Shown here: in pieces, positions 6,997 to 14,949 of the stretch | Layout of the letters: the number at the start of each line of letters is the position of its first letter | How positions within the stretch are numbered: the first letter of the stretch is position 1 | Assembly (NCBI GenBank): GCA_031261295.1 | Contig: JAISKT010000253.1 | Coordinates: forward strand, 1-43,908 | Source of the DNA: Candidatus Symbiothrix sp. | GTDB lineage: Bacteria; Bacteroidota; Bacteroidia; Bacteroidales; Azobacteroidaceae | Direction: 5' to 3' | Length of the DNA: 43,908 nucleotides | Translations under genes and position numbers: made by a program | The notes under the pieces: model-generated | The model's input: the letters and a program-made list of their open reading frames with translations, nothing else | Databases searched by the model: none | What the model was told of the DNA's origin: nothing

Positions 6997-7960
6997 AAAT
7001 CAAATAAAGCGGAAGACCAAAATCTATTTCCATAGTCAGCATTGGAAAAATCTTTTGGTCTTTCTCTCTTTTGTTGCGCTCGCTTCCTGCTTTTGGTTAT
7101 TACAATATTTCCAACAGAAAATTGAGCGGGATATTTCTATACCTATTTATTATACCCAGGTTCCGGATGAAATTGTACTGACCGACTCCTTGCCGGACAA
7201 AATGACTATCCGCCTGGAGGACAAAGGAACTGTATTTTTAAGATACCTGTTCGATGAAAATTTTACGGCTATCCATATAAACCTGAAAGACATTTCTTTA
7301 GATAAAAATACATACACGGTTGACCGCTCGGTTTTAAATTCCCAAATACAGGATTTTTTACTGAATACGACTCAGTTAGTATCTTTTAAGCCGGAAGTCA
7401 TCCGGATTCATTATTCCCCTTTGAAAAGAAAGGAAGTTCCCGTCAAAATTGAAGGAAAAATAACGACTGCAGCCGGTTATATGTTTGTAGATAGTTTGCA
7501 TATAAGTCCTTCAAAAGTATGGGTTTATGGAGATCAGGGCGCTTTGGATACGCTCCAATTTGTCAAGACCGGTATTGCAAAAGAAGAAAATATACAAAAG
7601 AATTTGGATTTGACTCTTGCCCTGAATGTTCCTCGAGGCCTGCGGTTGTCGGTCGAAAAAGTGCGAATAACTTCTGAAGTAGAAGAATATACCGAGAAAA
7701 AATTTGAATTGCCGGTTGTTTGCCGGAATCTGCCTGAAAATGTTCAAATTCGCTTTTTTCCCTCTACCGTAGAAGTCATTTGCCAATTGGCATTGAGCAA
7801 ATATCCGCATCTCACCGAAAGTGCCTTGGAAGTGCAAGTCGATTACAATGCCTTGTCCCAAAGTCCGGGCATGAATGTTCCGTTGGAGTTATCCCGCAAA
7901 CCCCAGTGGTTGCTTAATTACCGGATCGTTCCCGAAACCGTCGAATACCTCATTGAGTAG
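6971..7960 (+). CDS. YbbR-domain membrane-anchored protein
   Basis: This 329-residue protein has one N-terminal membrane helix (NLLVFLSFVALASCFWLLQY, about 27-46) and then tandem beta-rich YbbR-like units on the outside (for example PIYYTQVPDEIVLTDSLPD, VPVKIEGKITTAAGYMFVDS and LPVVCRNLPENVQIRFFPST). YbbR/CdaR proteins in Firmicutes regulate the cyclic-di-AMP cyclase CdaA. No cdaA is next to this copy, so that role is not shown. The only start consistent with the membrane anchor is GTG at 6971, inside the end of yajC; no ATG exists before the helix. The yajC-ybbR-coaE order looks like an operon. Confidence 0.85.
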   Translation: MKNLSPINRNQIKRKTKIYFHSQHWKNLLVFLSFVALASCFWLLQYFQQKIERDISIPIYYTQVPDEIVLTDSLPDKMTIRLEDKGTVFLRYLFDENFTAIHINLKDISLDKNTYTVDRSVLNSQIQDFLLNTTQLVSFKPEVIRIHYSPLKRKEVPVKIEGKITTAAGYMFVDSLHISPSKVWVYGDQGALDTLQFVKTGIAKEENIQKNLDLTLALNVPRGLRLSVEKVRITSEVEEYTEKKFELPVVCRNLPENVQIRFFPSTVEVICQLALSKYPHLTESALEVQVDYNALSQSPGMNVPLELSRKPQWLLNYRIVPETVEYLIE

Positions 7961-7963
7961 GTT

Positions 7964-8548
7964 ATGAAAGTACTGGGAATAACCGGAGGAATCGGAAGCG
8001 GGAAATCCGTAGTTTCCAAACTGTTGGAAATACAGGGAATACCGGTCTATAATACCGATAAAGAAGCGAAAAAAATCACTGCATTTTCACTTGTCGTGCA
8101 AGAAAAATTATCCGGCAAATTTGGCGCCGCCCTTTACAAGGAGGGTGTCCTGGACAAAGCGATGCTTGCGTCATTGATTTTCAACCATCCGGAGTATCTG
8201 GCTTTTACCAATTCCGTGATTCATCCGGAAGTACAGAAAGATTTTGAGGAATGGAAAGAAAGACAGCTTGGAAAGAGTTGGGTAGGGATAGAATCGGCTA
8301 TTTTATTTGAATCCGGATTCGACCGGTTGTCGGACGAATGTATTACCGTTTCGGCTCCTTTGGAAATCCGGATTCAGCGGGTACAGAAAAGGGACGGCCT
8401 GAACCGGGATGCTGTTTTAAGCCGTCTCAATAACCAGCTGTCTGACAAAGAAAGAAGCCGTTTGGCAAACTGCACGATAGTCAACGATGAAAAAAAAGCC
8501 TTGTTGCCGCAAGTAGAAAATTTGCTGAAAATGATAAAATTCCAATAA
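7964..8548 (+). CDS. coaE: dephospho-CoA kinase
   Basis: CoaE phosphorylates the 3'-OH of dephospho-CoA with ATP, the last step of coenzyme A synthesis, in the cytoplasm. The 194-residue protein opens with VLGITGGIGSGKSVVSKLL, giving a P-loop GGIGSGKS (8-15). It continues with the family features VYNTDKEAKK, the NSVIHPEV motif, VGIESAILFESG and CITVSAPLEIRIQRVQKRDG. Length matches the family (about 200). It starts 4 bp after the YbbR gene, so it is probably co-transcribed. Confidence 0.95.
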   Translation: MKVLGITGGIGSGKSVVSKLLEIQGIPVYNTDKEAKKITAFSLVVQEKLSGKFGAALYKEGVLDKAMLASLIFNHPEYLAFTNSVIHPEVQKDFEEWKERQLGKSWVGIESAILFESGFDRLSDECITVSAPLEIRIQRVQKRDGLNRDAVLSRLNNQLSDKERSRLANCTIVNDEKKALLPQVENLLKMIKFQ

Positions 8549-8556
8549 TAATTGCT

Positions 8557-8564
8557 TATTTTTG
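8557..8564 (+). promoter_or_regulatory. -7 promoter box for the DUF5606 gene
   Basis: TATTTTTG matches TAnnTTTG and lies 33 bp before the ATG at 8597. No clear TTTG is seen at the expected upstream distance. Confidence 0.4.
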
Positions 8565-8596
8565 TAGCCTGAATAAAAACACAATCTATTTTTATT

Positions 8597-9064
8597 ATGT
8601 TGAAAGAAATCTTGTCTGTATCCGGTAAACCCGGACTTTTCAAATTGATTTCCAAGGGAAAGAATATGTTTATTGCAGAGTCTTTAATTGATCGTAAAAG
8701 AATACCTGTTTATATGCGGGATAAAGTGGTGTCATTAGGCGACATATCCATATATACAACCGAAGAAGAAGTCCCTTTGGCGGTAGTCCTCAATAATATA
8801 AAGGAAAAAGAAAACGGGCAGGCGATTGCTTTTGATAAAACCATCAAGCCGGAAGAATTGAAAGCGTACTTTGAAACGGTTCTTCCCGATTTTGATAAGG
8901 AACGGGTATATCCTTCCGACATTAAAAAACTAATGAATTGGTACAATCTGCTTGTACAAGAAGGATTAACGGACTTTAGTGTAGAAAATGAGGAGAATGA
9001 AAAAAATGAAGACAATGAAAATAATGAACTAAATGAAAATAATGAAGGGACTGAAGAAAAATAA
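8597..9064 (+). CDS. DUF5606-type protein of unknown function with acidic repeat tail
   Basis: The 155-residue protein has a conserved Bacteroidota N-terminal part (LKEILSVSGKPGLFKLISKG, about 2-21, then MFIAESLIDRKR and YTTEEEVPLAVVL) that I match to DUF5606. Its function is unknown. A central segment (IKPEELKAYFETVLPDFDKE) is helical. From about residue 128 the protein becomes a run of Glu-x-Asn triplets encoded by a 9-bp tandem repeat (8992-9057), a likely disordered acidic tail. No signal peptide or membrane helix is visible, so it is probably cytoplasmic. Confidence 0.8.
   Translation: MLKEILSVSGKPGLFKLISKGKNMFIAESLIDRKRIPVYMRDKVVSLGDISIYTTEEEVPLAVVLNNIKEKENGQAIAFDKTIKPEELKAYFETVLPDFDKERVYPSDIKKLMNWYNLLVQEGLTDFSVENEENEKNEDNENNELNENNEGTEEK
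8992..9057 (+). repeat. 9-bp coding tandem repeat (Glu-x-Asn)
   Basis: At least six degenerate units of the form GAANNNAAT follow one another (encoding EEN, EKN, EDN, ENN, ELN, ENN and then EGT). Unit length is a multiple of three, so copy-number change would keep the frame. Confidence 0.75.
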
Positions 9065-9109
9065 ATTTTTTCATTTCCTTCCTTCTTTCATTTTTTAATT
9101 TTTACAATT

Positions 9110-9406
9110 ATGTTTGAATACGATGAAGAAACTGCAGTAAAATTTATCCTGAATTATCTTCCGCAGGATTTGAAAGACAGATTTACGGATGATGACATCT
9201 ACTATATATTGGATGTTATCTGTGAATTTTATGAAAAAAGTGATTGGCTCAGTGAAGACGACGAGGAACAGGAAGAAAAAGAATTGATTCAATTCATTAT
9301 CAAGCAAGCCGCAAAAGATGAAATCGGTACATTTACCGAAGAAGAAGTGAAACTCATTTTAGTGGCGGAATCCGCTTATTCGGATACGTTGGATATTCCG
9401 GATTGA
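9110..9406 (+). CDS. small acidic protein of unknown function
   Basis: This is a 98-residue, strongly acidic protein (FEYDEETAVKFILNYLPQDL at the start, a DDEEQEEKE cluster near the middle, ending LDIPD). Two helix-rich halves look alike: FTDDDIYYILDVICEFYEKS and FTEEEVKLILVAESAYSDT, suggesting an internal duplication of a short helical module. No signal peptide or membrane segment is seen. I do not recognise a named family, but the codon pattern and its position after the DUF5606 gene are those of a real Bacteroidales gene. The 45-bp gap before it is pyrimidine-rich. Confidence 0.75.
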   Translation: MFEYDEETAVKFILNYLPQDLKDRFTDDDIYYILDVICEFYEKSDWLSEDDEEQEEKELIQFIIKQAAKDEIGTFTEEEVKLILVAESAYSDTLDIPD

Positions 9407-9508
9407 TTTTTTTAAACCTAAAAGGGTCTAAAACTGTTGTATGGTATGAAATTTGTTAGTAATTTAACAAACATATCTCTGTTTATAATAATTTTAAAAT
9501 TGATAAAT

Positions 9509-10189
9509 ATGAAAAGGGTAAACTTATTTGCAAGTTTGGTTTTATGCATTGCTTTAATTTTTTCAGGATGTAATGCAAGTAACACAGTGAAAGGTACCGG
9601 AATTGGTGCAGGTGCCGGTGGTGCACTTGGAGCAGGCATTGGGGCGTTGATCAATGGAGGTAAAGGTGCAGCTTGGGGCGCCGGAGTGGGCGCTGTAGTA
9701 GGTGGCGCTGCCGGTGCGTTGATTGGTAATAAAATGGATAAACAAAAGAAAGAATTGGAAGCAATCAATGGCGCTCAAGTTGAATCTGTTAATGACGGAC
9801 AAGCAATTAAAGTTACTTTTGATTCCGGTATTCTTTTTGCAACAAATTCCAGCACATTGAATGCGGCTTCTAAAACCTCATTGACTCAATTTGCTAATTC
9901 ATTGAAAGCCAATCCGGACACGGATGTTGAAATTTACGGTCATACCGATAGTTCCGGTAGCGATAAGATCAATATTCCGCTTTCAAAAGAAAGAGCAGGA
10001 TCTGTAGAAAAATACTTAGAAACCCAAGGGATAACCGCTACCCGTATGGTTACGGATGGTTTTGGATCTTCCCAACCGGTTGCCGACAACGGTACTTCTG
10101 CTGGTAAAGCACAGAACCGTCGCGTGGAAGTCTATATTCTTCCGAATGAAAAGATGATTCAAGATGCTCAAAACGGCACATTGAAATAA
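9509..10189 (+). CDS. OmpA-family outer-membrane lipoprotein with glycine-zipper region
   Basis: The 226-residue protein starts at ATG 9509, with a lipoprotein signal peptide (FASLVLCIALIFSGC, lipobox Cys21). A glycine-zipper stretch (about 30-75; GTGIGAGAGGALGAGIGALI and GAGVGAVVGGAAGALIGNKM) can pack in membrane. It is followed by an OmpA C-terminal peptidoglycan-binding domain (about 100-215) with VEIYGHTDSSGSDKINIPLS, KERAGSVEKYL and AQNRRVEVYI. It resembles the YiaD/OmpA-like lipoproteins that tether the outer membrane to peptidoglycan. Upstream ATGs would add residues before the signal peptide and are unlikely. A strong terminator follows at 10209-10241. Confidence 0.93.
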   Translation: MKRVNLFASLVLCIALIFSGCNASNTVKGTGIGAGAGGALGAGIGALINGGKGAAWGAGVGAVVGGAAGALIGNKMDKQKKELEAINGAQVESVNDGQAIKVTFDSGILFATNSSTLNAASKTSLTQFANSLKANPDTDVEIYGHTDSSGSDKINIPLSKERAGSVEKYLETQGITATRMVTDGFGSSQPVADNGTSAGKAQNRRVEVYILPNEKMIQDAQNGTLK

Positions 10190-10208
10190 GAATTGCAAGA
10201 AAATAAAA

Positions 10209-10241
10209 AACAGGCGTTCATAAAACGAACGCCTGTTTTTT
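10209..10241 (+). terminator. intrinsic terminator after the OmpA lipoprotein
   Basis: AACAGGCGTTC (10209-10219) pairs perfectly with GAACGCCTGTT (10227-10237) around a 7-nt loop. A T-run follows and an A-run precedes it. Confidence 0.93.
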
Positions 10242-10263
10242 ATTATTAGTCAAATTTTATATT

Positions 10264-10271
10264 TACATTTG
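10264..10271 (+). promoter_or_regulatory. -7 promoter box for the HicB-like gene
   Basis: TACATTTG matches TAnnTTTG, 33 bp before the ATG at 10304. Confidence 0.4.
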
Positions 10272-10303
10272 CAGTATAATTCTAACAACAATAAATATAA
10301 TTT

Positions 10304-10672
10304 ATGGAACAACTTGCTTTCTCCGGAGGATTTGATCATAAGAATAATTCCATAAGGGTTAATCTTAACATGTATATCTTCAAAGAAGAAAGCTCCTATA
10401 TTGTTTATTGTCCTGCTTTGGATTTATCTGCTTATGGAGATACGGAAATTCAGGCAAAAAAAGCTTTTGAAGATATATTTGAAATCACTTTTAAATATAT
10501 GCTTAATAAAAACACATTGAAAGAAGATTTAACCAAACACGGATGGGAACAGAAAAATCTGATGGAGGCTATAGAAAATTATTTAAATAGGTCTGAATGT
10601 GTCCCTGTACGAACAAAAGTAATTTCATCATCAGAAACATACCATATCATCAACCAATCCGGTTTAATATGA
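10304..10672 (+). CDS. HicB-like antitoxin homologue, orphan, with antisense-overlapping C-terminus
   Basis: The 122-residue protein has the HicB N-terminal fold: SIRVNLNMYIFKEESSYIVY (about 17-36), then CPALDLSAYGDTEIQAKKAF, which is the standard HicB pattern of P-LD--GDT--EA-. HicB proteins neutralise HicA mRNA interferases and often bind DNA. No HicA-like gene is adjacent and no C-terminal DNA-binding domain is evident. The last about 31 residues, from codon 92 onward, are read antisense to the end of the YafQ-type toxin gene. They may be a by-product of readthrough into a neighbouring module rather than native sequence. Confidence 0.75.
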   Translation: MEQLAFSGGFDHKNNSIRVNLNMYIFKEESSYIVYCPALDLSAYGDTEIQAKKAFEDIFEITFKYMLNKNTLKEDLTKHGWEQKNLMEAIENYLNRSECVPVRTKVISSSETYHIINQSGLI

Positions 10673-10848
10673 CATTCCCAATCGACATAATTAGTTCCTT
10701 TCAAAGGATGTGGAAGATATTCAGGAGGCAAATATCCATTTTCCAACAAAAATTTCATGGCTTCATTTAGTAAATTCATGTCATAATTACGCTTTAGGCA
10801 TAATTTTACATCCCTTTTAAATTTTCCTGTAAAATGTGATTTGTACAT
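10579..10848 (-). CDS. YafQ-family type II toxin (mRNA interferase)
   Basis: YafQ toxins cut mRNA on the ribosome. The 89-residue protein carries the family signatures: HPLKG (His47), ECHIKPDWLMIW (His60, Asp64) and VRTGTHSDLF (His84, Phe88). These correspond to the catalytic His/Asp/His/Phe set described for E. coli YafQ. Length is normal, so the toxin looks intact. It starts immediately after the antitoxin stop, in the usual antitoxin-toxin order, and would be co-transcribed from the promoter near 11105. Its last 94 bp overlap the end of the HicB-like gene on the opposite strand. Confidence 0.92.
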   Translation of the reverse strand: MYKSHFTGKFKRDVKLCLKRNYDMNLLNEAMKFLLENGYLPPEYLPHPLKGTNYVDWECHIKPDWLMIWYVSDDEITFVRTGTHSDLFK

Positions 10849-10849
10849 A

Positions 10850-11086
10850 TTAGCTATATAAATCCGCTAAAAGGGCATCGGCATTTTCGTAAGTTTTTAG
10901 TTTTTTTGTATGAGCTTCTCTTAACGCAGCATTCGTTTCATCGTTAAGTGATTCTTCTATTATTGTAACGCCTACTTCTTTGAAAAAAGGCATAAGGCGT
11001 TCGCCATATTTCGTCAAGTCAATGCGGGCAAAAACAGGTGTTCCTTTAGCATTGTGTTCGATATATATTCCTGCTGTCTGTGTCAT
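10850..11086 (-). CDS. antitoxin of the YafQ-type module
   Basis: The 78-residue protein starts at ATG 11086 (MTQTAGIYIEHNAKGTPVFA); a further upstream start would overlap the promoter. It is followed at once by the YafQ-type toxin, so the assignment rests mainly on position, size and the acidic, helical C-terminal half (NDETNAALREAHTKKLKTYE, then NADALLADLYS). That half would wrap the toxin. The N-terminal half (TPVFARIDLTKYGERLMPFF) may be the DNA-binding part used for autoregulation. I do not match it firmly to RelB/DinJ. Confidence 0.82.
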   Translation of the reverse strand: MTQTAGIYIEHNAKGTPVFARIDLTKYGERLMPFFKEVGVTIIEESLNDETNAALREAHTKKLKTYENADALLADLYS

Positions 11087-11104
11087 AATTACAAATTTAC
11101 AATA

Positions 11105-11135
11105 CAAAAGTAGTTATTTTATTTTTAAGTAGCAA
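11105..11135 (-). promoter_or_regulatory. promoter of the toxin-antitoxin operon
   Basis: On the minus strand, TACTTTTG (CAAAAGTA at 11105-11112) matches TAnnTTTG and lies just upstream of the antitoxin ATG. A TTG (11133-11135) is 20 nt further upstream. Confidence 0.55.
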
Positions 11136-11201
11136 TTCCTATTCAACTGATTTTTCTACAGATTTTTTCTTAAATAAGTAGGCTTTTTCCCTTTTTTAGA
11201 C

Positions 11202-11209
11202 TACTTTTG
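11202..11209 (+). promoter_or_regulatory. -7 promoter box for corA
   Basis: TACTTTTG matches TAnnTTTG, leaving a leader of about 55 nt to the ATG at 11272. The -33 element is not clear. Confidence 0.45.
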
Positions 11210-11271
11210 CACAGCCTTTGGTAGGTGTGCGATTGTCAACGGTATGTTTTTCCTTTTAATCTTTGTAATTT

Positions 11272-12213
11272 ATGTCGGAATTCAAACTTTTTTATCACAA
11301 AGATGGTGCGATTAAAGTGAGCCGCAGTTTAGAATTTCTTAAACAAACACCTACAGATCAGTTTCTTTGGATTGATTTGAATGACGTAGATGAAGAAGTA
11401 GAACTTCAATTGGAAGATTTCCTTAAAATTTATATACAGGAAGAAGAAGAGATGATCGAAATCGAAACTTCGTCCCGCTATATCGAAACGCGCGATACGC
11501 TGGTGGTCAATACCAACTTCCTGATAGGCGATTCCGGGAAAAGTCCCGTTTCCTTTATCCTGAAAAACAACATATTGATTTCGGTTCGCAAAGAAGAATT
11601 AGGCTCTTTTACGGAAACGGTCAAAAAAGTGTTTGCCAGTCCCGAAAATTATCCGACTGGGTACCATGTGTTCCTTACGCTGTTGGAAACGCGAATCGAA
11701 TTTGATGCGGATATGATTGAGGACATCACGCGGGAAATTACCCATTTGAGTAACAGCATTCAGGAAGCGGATGAAGACGCCTTGTTGGATATCAAGAACT
11801 TACAGGAAAAGACCATGATGTTTCGCGAAAATACCATCGACAAACAGCGGGCCGTTTCCAATATGTTGCGGAGTAATCTTGTCCCGAACGATTTGCGTCC
11901 CAAACTGACCATTCTGATTAAGGACATCAATTCCCTTTTGGAACATATCCGGTTCAGTTTCGACCGTTTGGATTATTTGCAAGATACATTCCTCGGTTTT
12001 TTGAACATCGAACAAAATAAAATTATCAAGATATTTACCATTGTTTCCGTTGTCTTCATGCCGCCAACGCTTATCGCAAGTATTTACGGTATGAACTTTC
12101 CGGGGATGCCGGAGATGAATCTGGGCGGCTGGGGATATGTATTGTCCCTTTTTATGATGGCCGCCTCTGTTATCGCGATTCTGATATTCTTCAAGAAGAA
12201 AAAATATTTATAA
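11272..12213 (+). CDS. corA: CorA-family magnesium/divalent cation transporter
   Basis: CorA pentamers carry Mg2+ (or Co2+/Ni2+) through the inner membrane. The 313-residue protein has a long soluble N-terminal domain with a helical stalk (about 130-245). Two C-terminal membrane helices follow, with the signature YGMNFPGMP between them (GMN at 273-275) and a basic end (FFKKKKYL). Length matches the family. It probably starts a three-gene operon: the symporter begins 1 bp after its stop, and the epimerase 5 bp after that. Confidence 0.93.
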   Translation: MSEFKLFYHKDGAIKVSRSLEFLKQTPTDQFLWIDLNDVDEEVELQLEDFLKIYIQEEEEMIEIETSSRYIETRDTLVVNTNFLIGDSGKSPVSFILKNNILISVRKEELGSFTETVKKVFASPENYPTGYHVFLTLLETRIEFDADMIEDITREITHLSNSIQEADEDALLDIKNLQEKTMMFRENTIDKQRAVSNMLRSNLVPNDLRPKLTILIKDINSLLEHIRFSFDRLDYLQDTFLGFLNIEQNKIIKIFTIVSVVFMPPTLIASIYGMNFPGMPEMNLGGWGYVLSLFMMAASVIAILIFFKKKKYL

Positions 12214-12214
12214 A

Positions 12215-13690
12215 ATGGACTTTCCCGAGTTAATCGCAACTATAAGTTCCTGGATTTGGGGATGGCCGTTCATTGGCCTTTGCATGGCTACCGGTTTGTA
12301 TTTTTCTTTTCGAACGCGTTTCCTCCAGTTGCGTTATATCAAGCCGATGGTGACCTTGCTTTTTCATGGAAAATCTTCCCAATCGGGAATATCGTCTTTG
12401 CAGGCTTTCATGCTTGCCTTGTCAGGGAGAGTGGGAACCGGGAATATCGCGGGAGTGGCTACGGCTATTGCTTTAGGCGGCCCCGGCGCTGTTTTTTGGA
12501 TGTGGACCATCGCTTTCTTTGGCGCCGGAAGCGCTTATATCGAGGCTTCCCTCGGACAAATTTACAAGGAAAAAATCGACGGCAATTATCGTGGAGGGCC
12601 TGCTTATTATATATTGAAAGGTCTTGGCGTTAAATGGTATGCCTACGCTTTCGCGGTGATTGCTATTGTATCCCTCGGAATTTTCATGCCGGGCGTGCAA
12701 GCCAATGCTATATGCAATGCTTTCAGCAATGCCTTTTCGATGGATAGCCGCCTGACAGCCGGAATTATCGTTGTACTCTTGTCGTTGATAGTTTTCGGAG
12801 GAGTCAAGCGAATTGCCAAAGTGGCGGAAATTGTCACGCCTTTTATGGCTATCGGATATGTTTTGATTGCGCTGGTGATATTGGCGCTCAATTATCAACA
12901 CATTCCGGCCATGTTTATGTTGATTATCAAAAGCGCCTTTGGAATTCATCCTGCGCTGAGCGGCGTAGTGGGAGCGGCTATCAGTATGGGCATCAAACGG
13001 GGAGTGTTTTCAAATGAAGCAGGGCAGGGGACAGCTCCCCATGCTGCTGCCGCTGCGGAGGTTTTGCATCCGGTAGAACAAGGACTTGTGCAGGCTTTTT
13101 CGGTATATGTGGATACACTTTTGGTTTGTTCGGCAACGGCTTTTATCATCCTTGCTACGGGAATGTATCGCGTCTATGATTCGGTTGCGGCTACCAACAT
13201 ACTAATGGATGGCATGGGGCTTCCGGCTGGCATGAACGAATACGGGCCAATTAATACGCAATTGGCTGTCGATGCACACATCCCCGGTTTTGGTTCTGCA
13301 TTTGTGGCGTTTGCTCTTTTCTTTTTTGCGTTTACCACCATTATGAGTTATTATTTTCAGGCGGAAACCAACGTGTATTTTCTTTTCCGGAAAAAACGAA
13401 TCAACTTTTATGCCGTCAATATATTGCGGATAGTCATGCTCTGCGTCATTTTTTTTACCGCCATCAACACGATGACTTTGGCCTGGGACATGGCCGATAT
13501 CGGAGTCGGATTAATGGCGTGGGCGAACTTGATTGCTATTCTTTTATTACAAAAAGTGGCAATCAAAACGTTTGATGATTATGAAAAACAATTGAGAGGC
13601 GGCATTCCAACACCTGTTTTCAATCCTGAAAAATTGAAAATCAAGAATGCCGGAGAATGGAATACTATTAACGAACAATTAAAAAATTAG
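12215..13690 (+). CDS. sodium:alanine symporter family protein (AgcS)
   Basis: The 491-residue membrane protein has about ten to eleven hydrophobic helices and the AGCS signatures: GRVGTGNIAGVATAIALGGP, YRGGPAYYILKGLG and KRGVFSNEAGQGTAPHAAAA. Members import alanine or glycine with Na+; the exact substrate cannot be read from the sequence. The start is 1 bp after the corA stop. The gene is full length, with a soluble C-terminal tail. The link with corA and an aldose epimerase is not an obvious pathway, but the tight spacing suggests one transcript. Confidence 0.93.
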   Translation: MDFPELIATISSWIWGWPFIGLCMATGLYFSFRTRFLQLRYIKPMVTLLFHGKSSQSGISSLQAFMLALSGRVGTGNIAGVATAIALGGPGAVFWMWTIAFFGAGSAYIEASLGQIYKEKIDGNYRGGPAYYILKGLGVKWYAYAFAVIAIVSLGIFMPGVQANAICNAFSNAFSMDSRLTAGIIVVLLSLIVFGGVKRIAKVAEIVTPFMAIGYVLIALVILALNYQHIPAMFMLIIKSAFGIHPALSGVVGAAISMGIKRGVFSNEAGQGTAPHAAAAAEVLHPVEQGLVQAFSVYVDTLLVCSATAFIILATGMYRVYDSVAATNILMDGMGLPAGMNEYGPINTQLAVDAHIPGFGSAFVAFALFFFAFTTIMSYYFQAETNVYFLFRKKRINFYAVNILRIVMLCVIFFTAINTMTLAWDMADIGVGLMAWANLIAILLLQKVAIKTFDDYEKQLRGGIPTPVFNPEKLKIKNAGEWNTINEQLKN

Positions 13691-13695
13691 ATAGA

Positions 13696-14751
13696 ATGAA
13701 AAGAATACTGTTTGTACTTGCAGCGCTTTGCCTGTTAGCTGTTTCTTGTAAAAAAGAAGTTTCCGAAACCCAAACGCTATCGGGCTTATGGCCTTCCAAG
13801 TTTGAATATAGTACGGAAAACGGAGAAACCAACCGGTTATATACAATGAAAAATGCGAAAGGCATGGAAGTTACGGTAATCAATATTGGCGCGCGCATCG
13901 TTTCCATCGTGGTTCCCGATAAAGACGGCAACGGACAAAATGTGGTTTTGGGATACGACAGCATCGAACCGTATTTGCAATTAAACAACTATTTCGGAGC
14001 GGTGGTAGGCCGTTATGCCAACCGCATTGCAGACGGAACGGTTGAACTTGACCGGGTGACTTACCGTTTAAGGCAAAACAACGGAAAGAATACGCTTCAC
14101 GGTGGCCCCCGCGGTTTCAGTACCCAATATTTCACTATCGAACAACCCAACACACAAAGTGTGGTTTGTTCTTATTTTTCCAAAGCGGGCGAAGAAGGTT
14201 TCCCCGGAAGTTTGAATCTGACGGTGACTTATACGTTAACCGATGATAATGCTCTCGACATTGATTATCAAGCGACTACCAATCAGGCAACGTATGTTAA
14301 TTTTACCAATCATTCGTATTTCAATCTGGCGGGCGCAACATCCAAGAGTATTGAGGGGCAACAATTGTATATCGATGCTTCGAGCTATACGCCTGTCAAC
14401 GAAAATAAAATTCCGACCGGGGAAATAGCCAAAGTGCAGGGTACACCATTCGATTATACCATATTGAGACCGATGGATGTCAATTATCAATATGACATTA
14501 ATTATGTATTGAACGCTCGTGAAAACGATGCTCCGGCAGCGAAAGCCGTTAGTCCTTCCACCGGCATCCGCATGGAAGTCTATACCACAGAGCCGGGATT
14601 GCAATTTTATACCGATAAATCACAGCCATCTTTTTGTTTAGAGACACAGCATTTTCCCGATTCTCCGCATCAGGCTAATTTTCCAACCACCATTCTCCGG
14701 GTGGATTCTGTTTTCAATAGCAAGACTGTTTATAAGTTTGGAGTAGAATAA
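13696..14751 (+). CDS. aldose 1-epimerase (mutarotase), lipoprotein form
   Basis: The enzyme interconverts alpha and beta anomers of aldoses such as galactose or glucose. The 351-residue protein carries a lipoprotein signal peptide (lipobox Cys18, LAVSCKKE), so it is exported and lipid-anchored, unlike cytoplasmic GalM. Catalytic regions are present: NGKNTLHGGPRGF (substrate His), YVNFTNHSYFNLAG (catalytic His) and the C-terminal PSFCLETQHFPDSPHQ (catalytic Glu). It starts 5 bp after the symporter gene. A surface or periplasmic mutarotase fits glycan breakdown by this group; the substrate is unknown. Confidence 0.92.
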   Translation: MKRILFVLAALCLLAVSCKKEVSETQTLSGLWPSKFEYSTENGETNRLYTMKNAKGMEVTVINIGARIVSIVVPDKDGNGQNVVLGYDSIEPYLQLNNYFGAVVGRYANRIADGTVELDRVTYRLRQNNGKNTLHGGPRGFSTQYFTIEQPNTQSVVCSYFSKAGEEGFPGSLNLTVTYTLTDDNALDIDYQATTNQATYVNFTNHSYFNLAGATSKSIEGQQLYIDASSYTPVNENKIPTGEIAKVQGTPFDYTILRPMDVNYQYDINYVLNARENDAPAAKAVSPSTGIRMEVYTTEPGLQFYTDKSQPSFCLETQHFPDSPHQANFPTTILRVDSVFNSKTVYKFGVE

Positions 14752-14802
14752 AGAGTTTAGTTTATTCATTATTTGAATGAATGGTTGCCTATACCCTAAA
14801 AA

Positions 14803-14877
14803 GGACGGACGTCTTCAACCGACTAAAAAAAGAGAGGGTAAATGATTGAAATAAAACGCCCGTCCAAATTTTTATGT
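14803..14877 (+). terminator. terminator-like hairpin with large loop after the epimerase gene
   Basis: GGACGG (14803-14808) pairs with CCGTCC (14860-14865). The stem extends by CGT/ACG after one mismatch and is followed by an AAATTTTTATGTTTTTTT stretch. The loop is long (about 45 nt). TACCCT (14792-14797) can also pair with AGGGTA (14835-14840), which would make a pseudoknot. Confidence 0.55.
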
Positions 14878-14949
14878 TTTTTTGTAAACTATGGAATGTG
14901 TTTGCTGAAACACACCTGACTTGTTCTGCCTATTTGTAGAATTGTTTAA

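Noticed and set aside
10304-10672. complete HicAB toxin-antitoxin pair
   Set aside because: No HicA-like frame occurs on either side; the adjacent toxin is of the YafQ type on the other strand.
12256-12633. long open frame within the symporter gene
   Set aside because: It lies wholly within a well-supported membrane-transporter gene and has no family features of its own.
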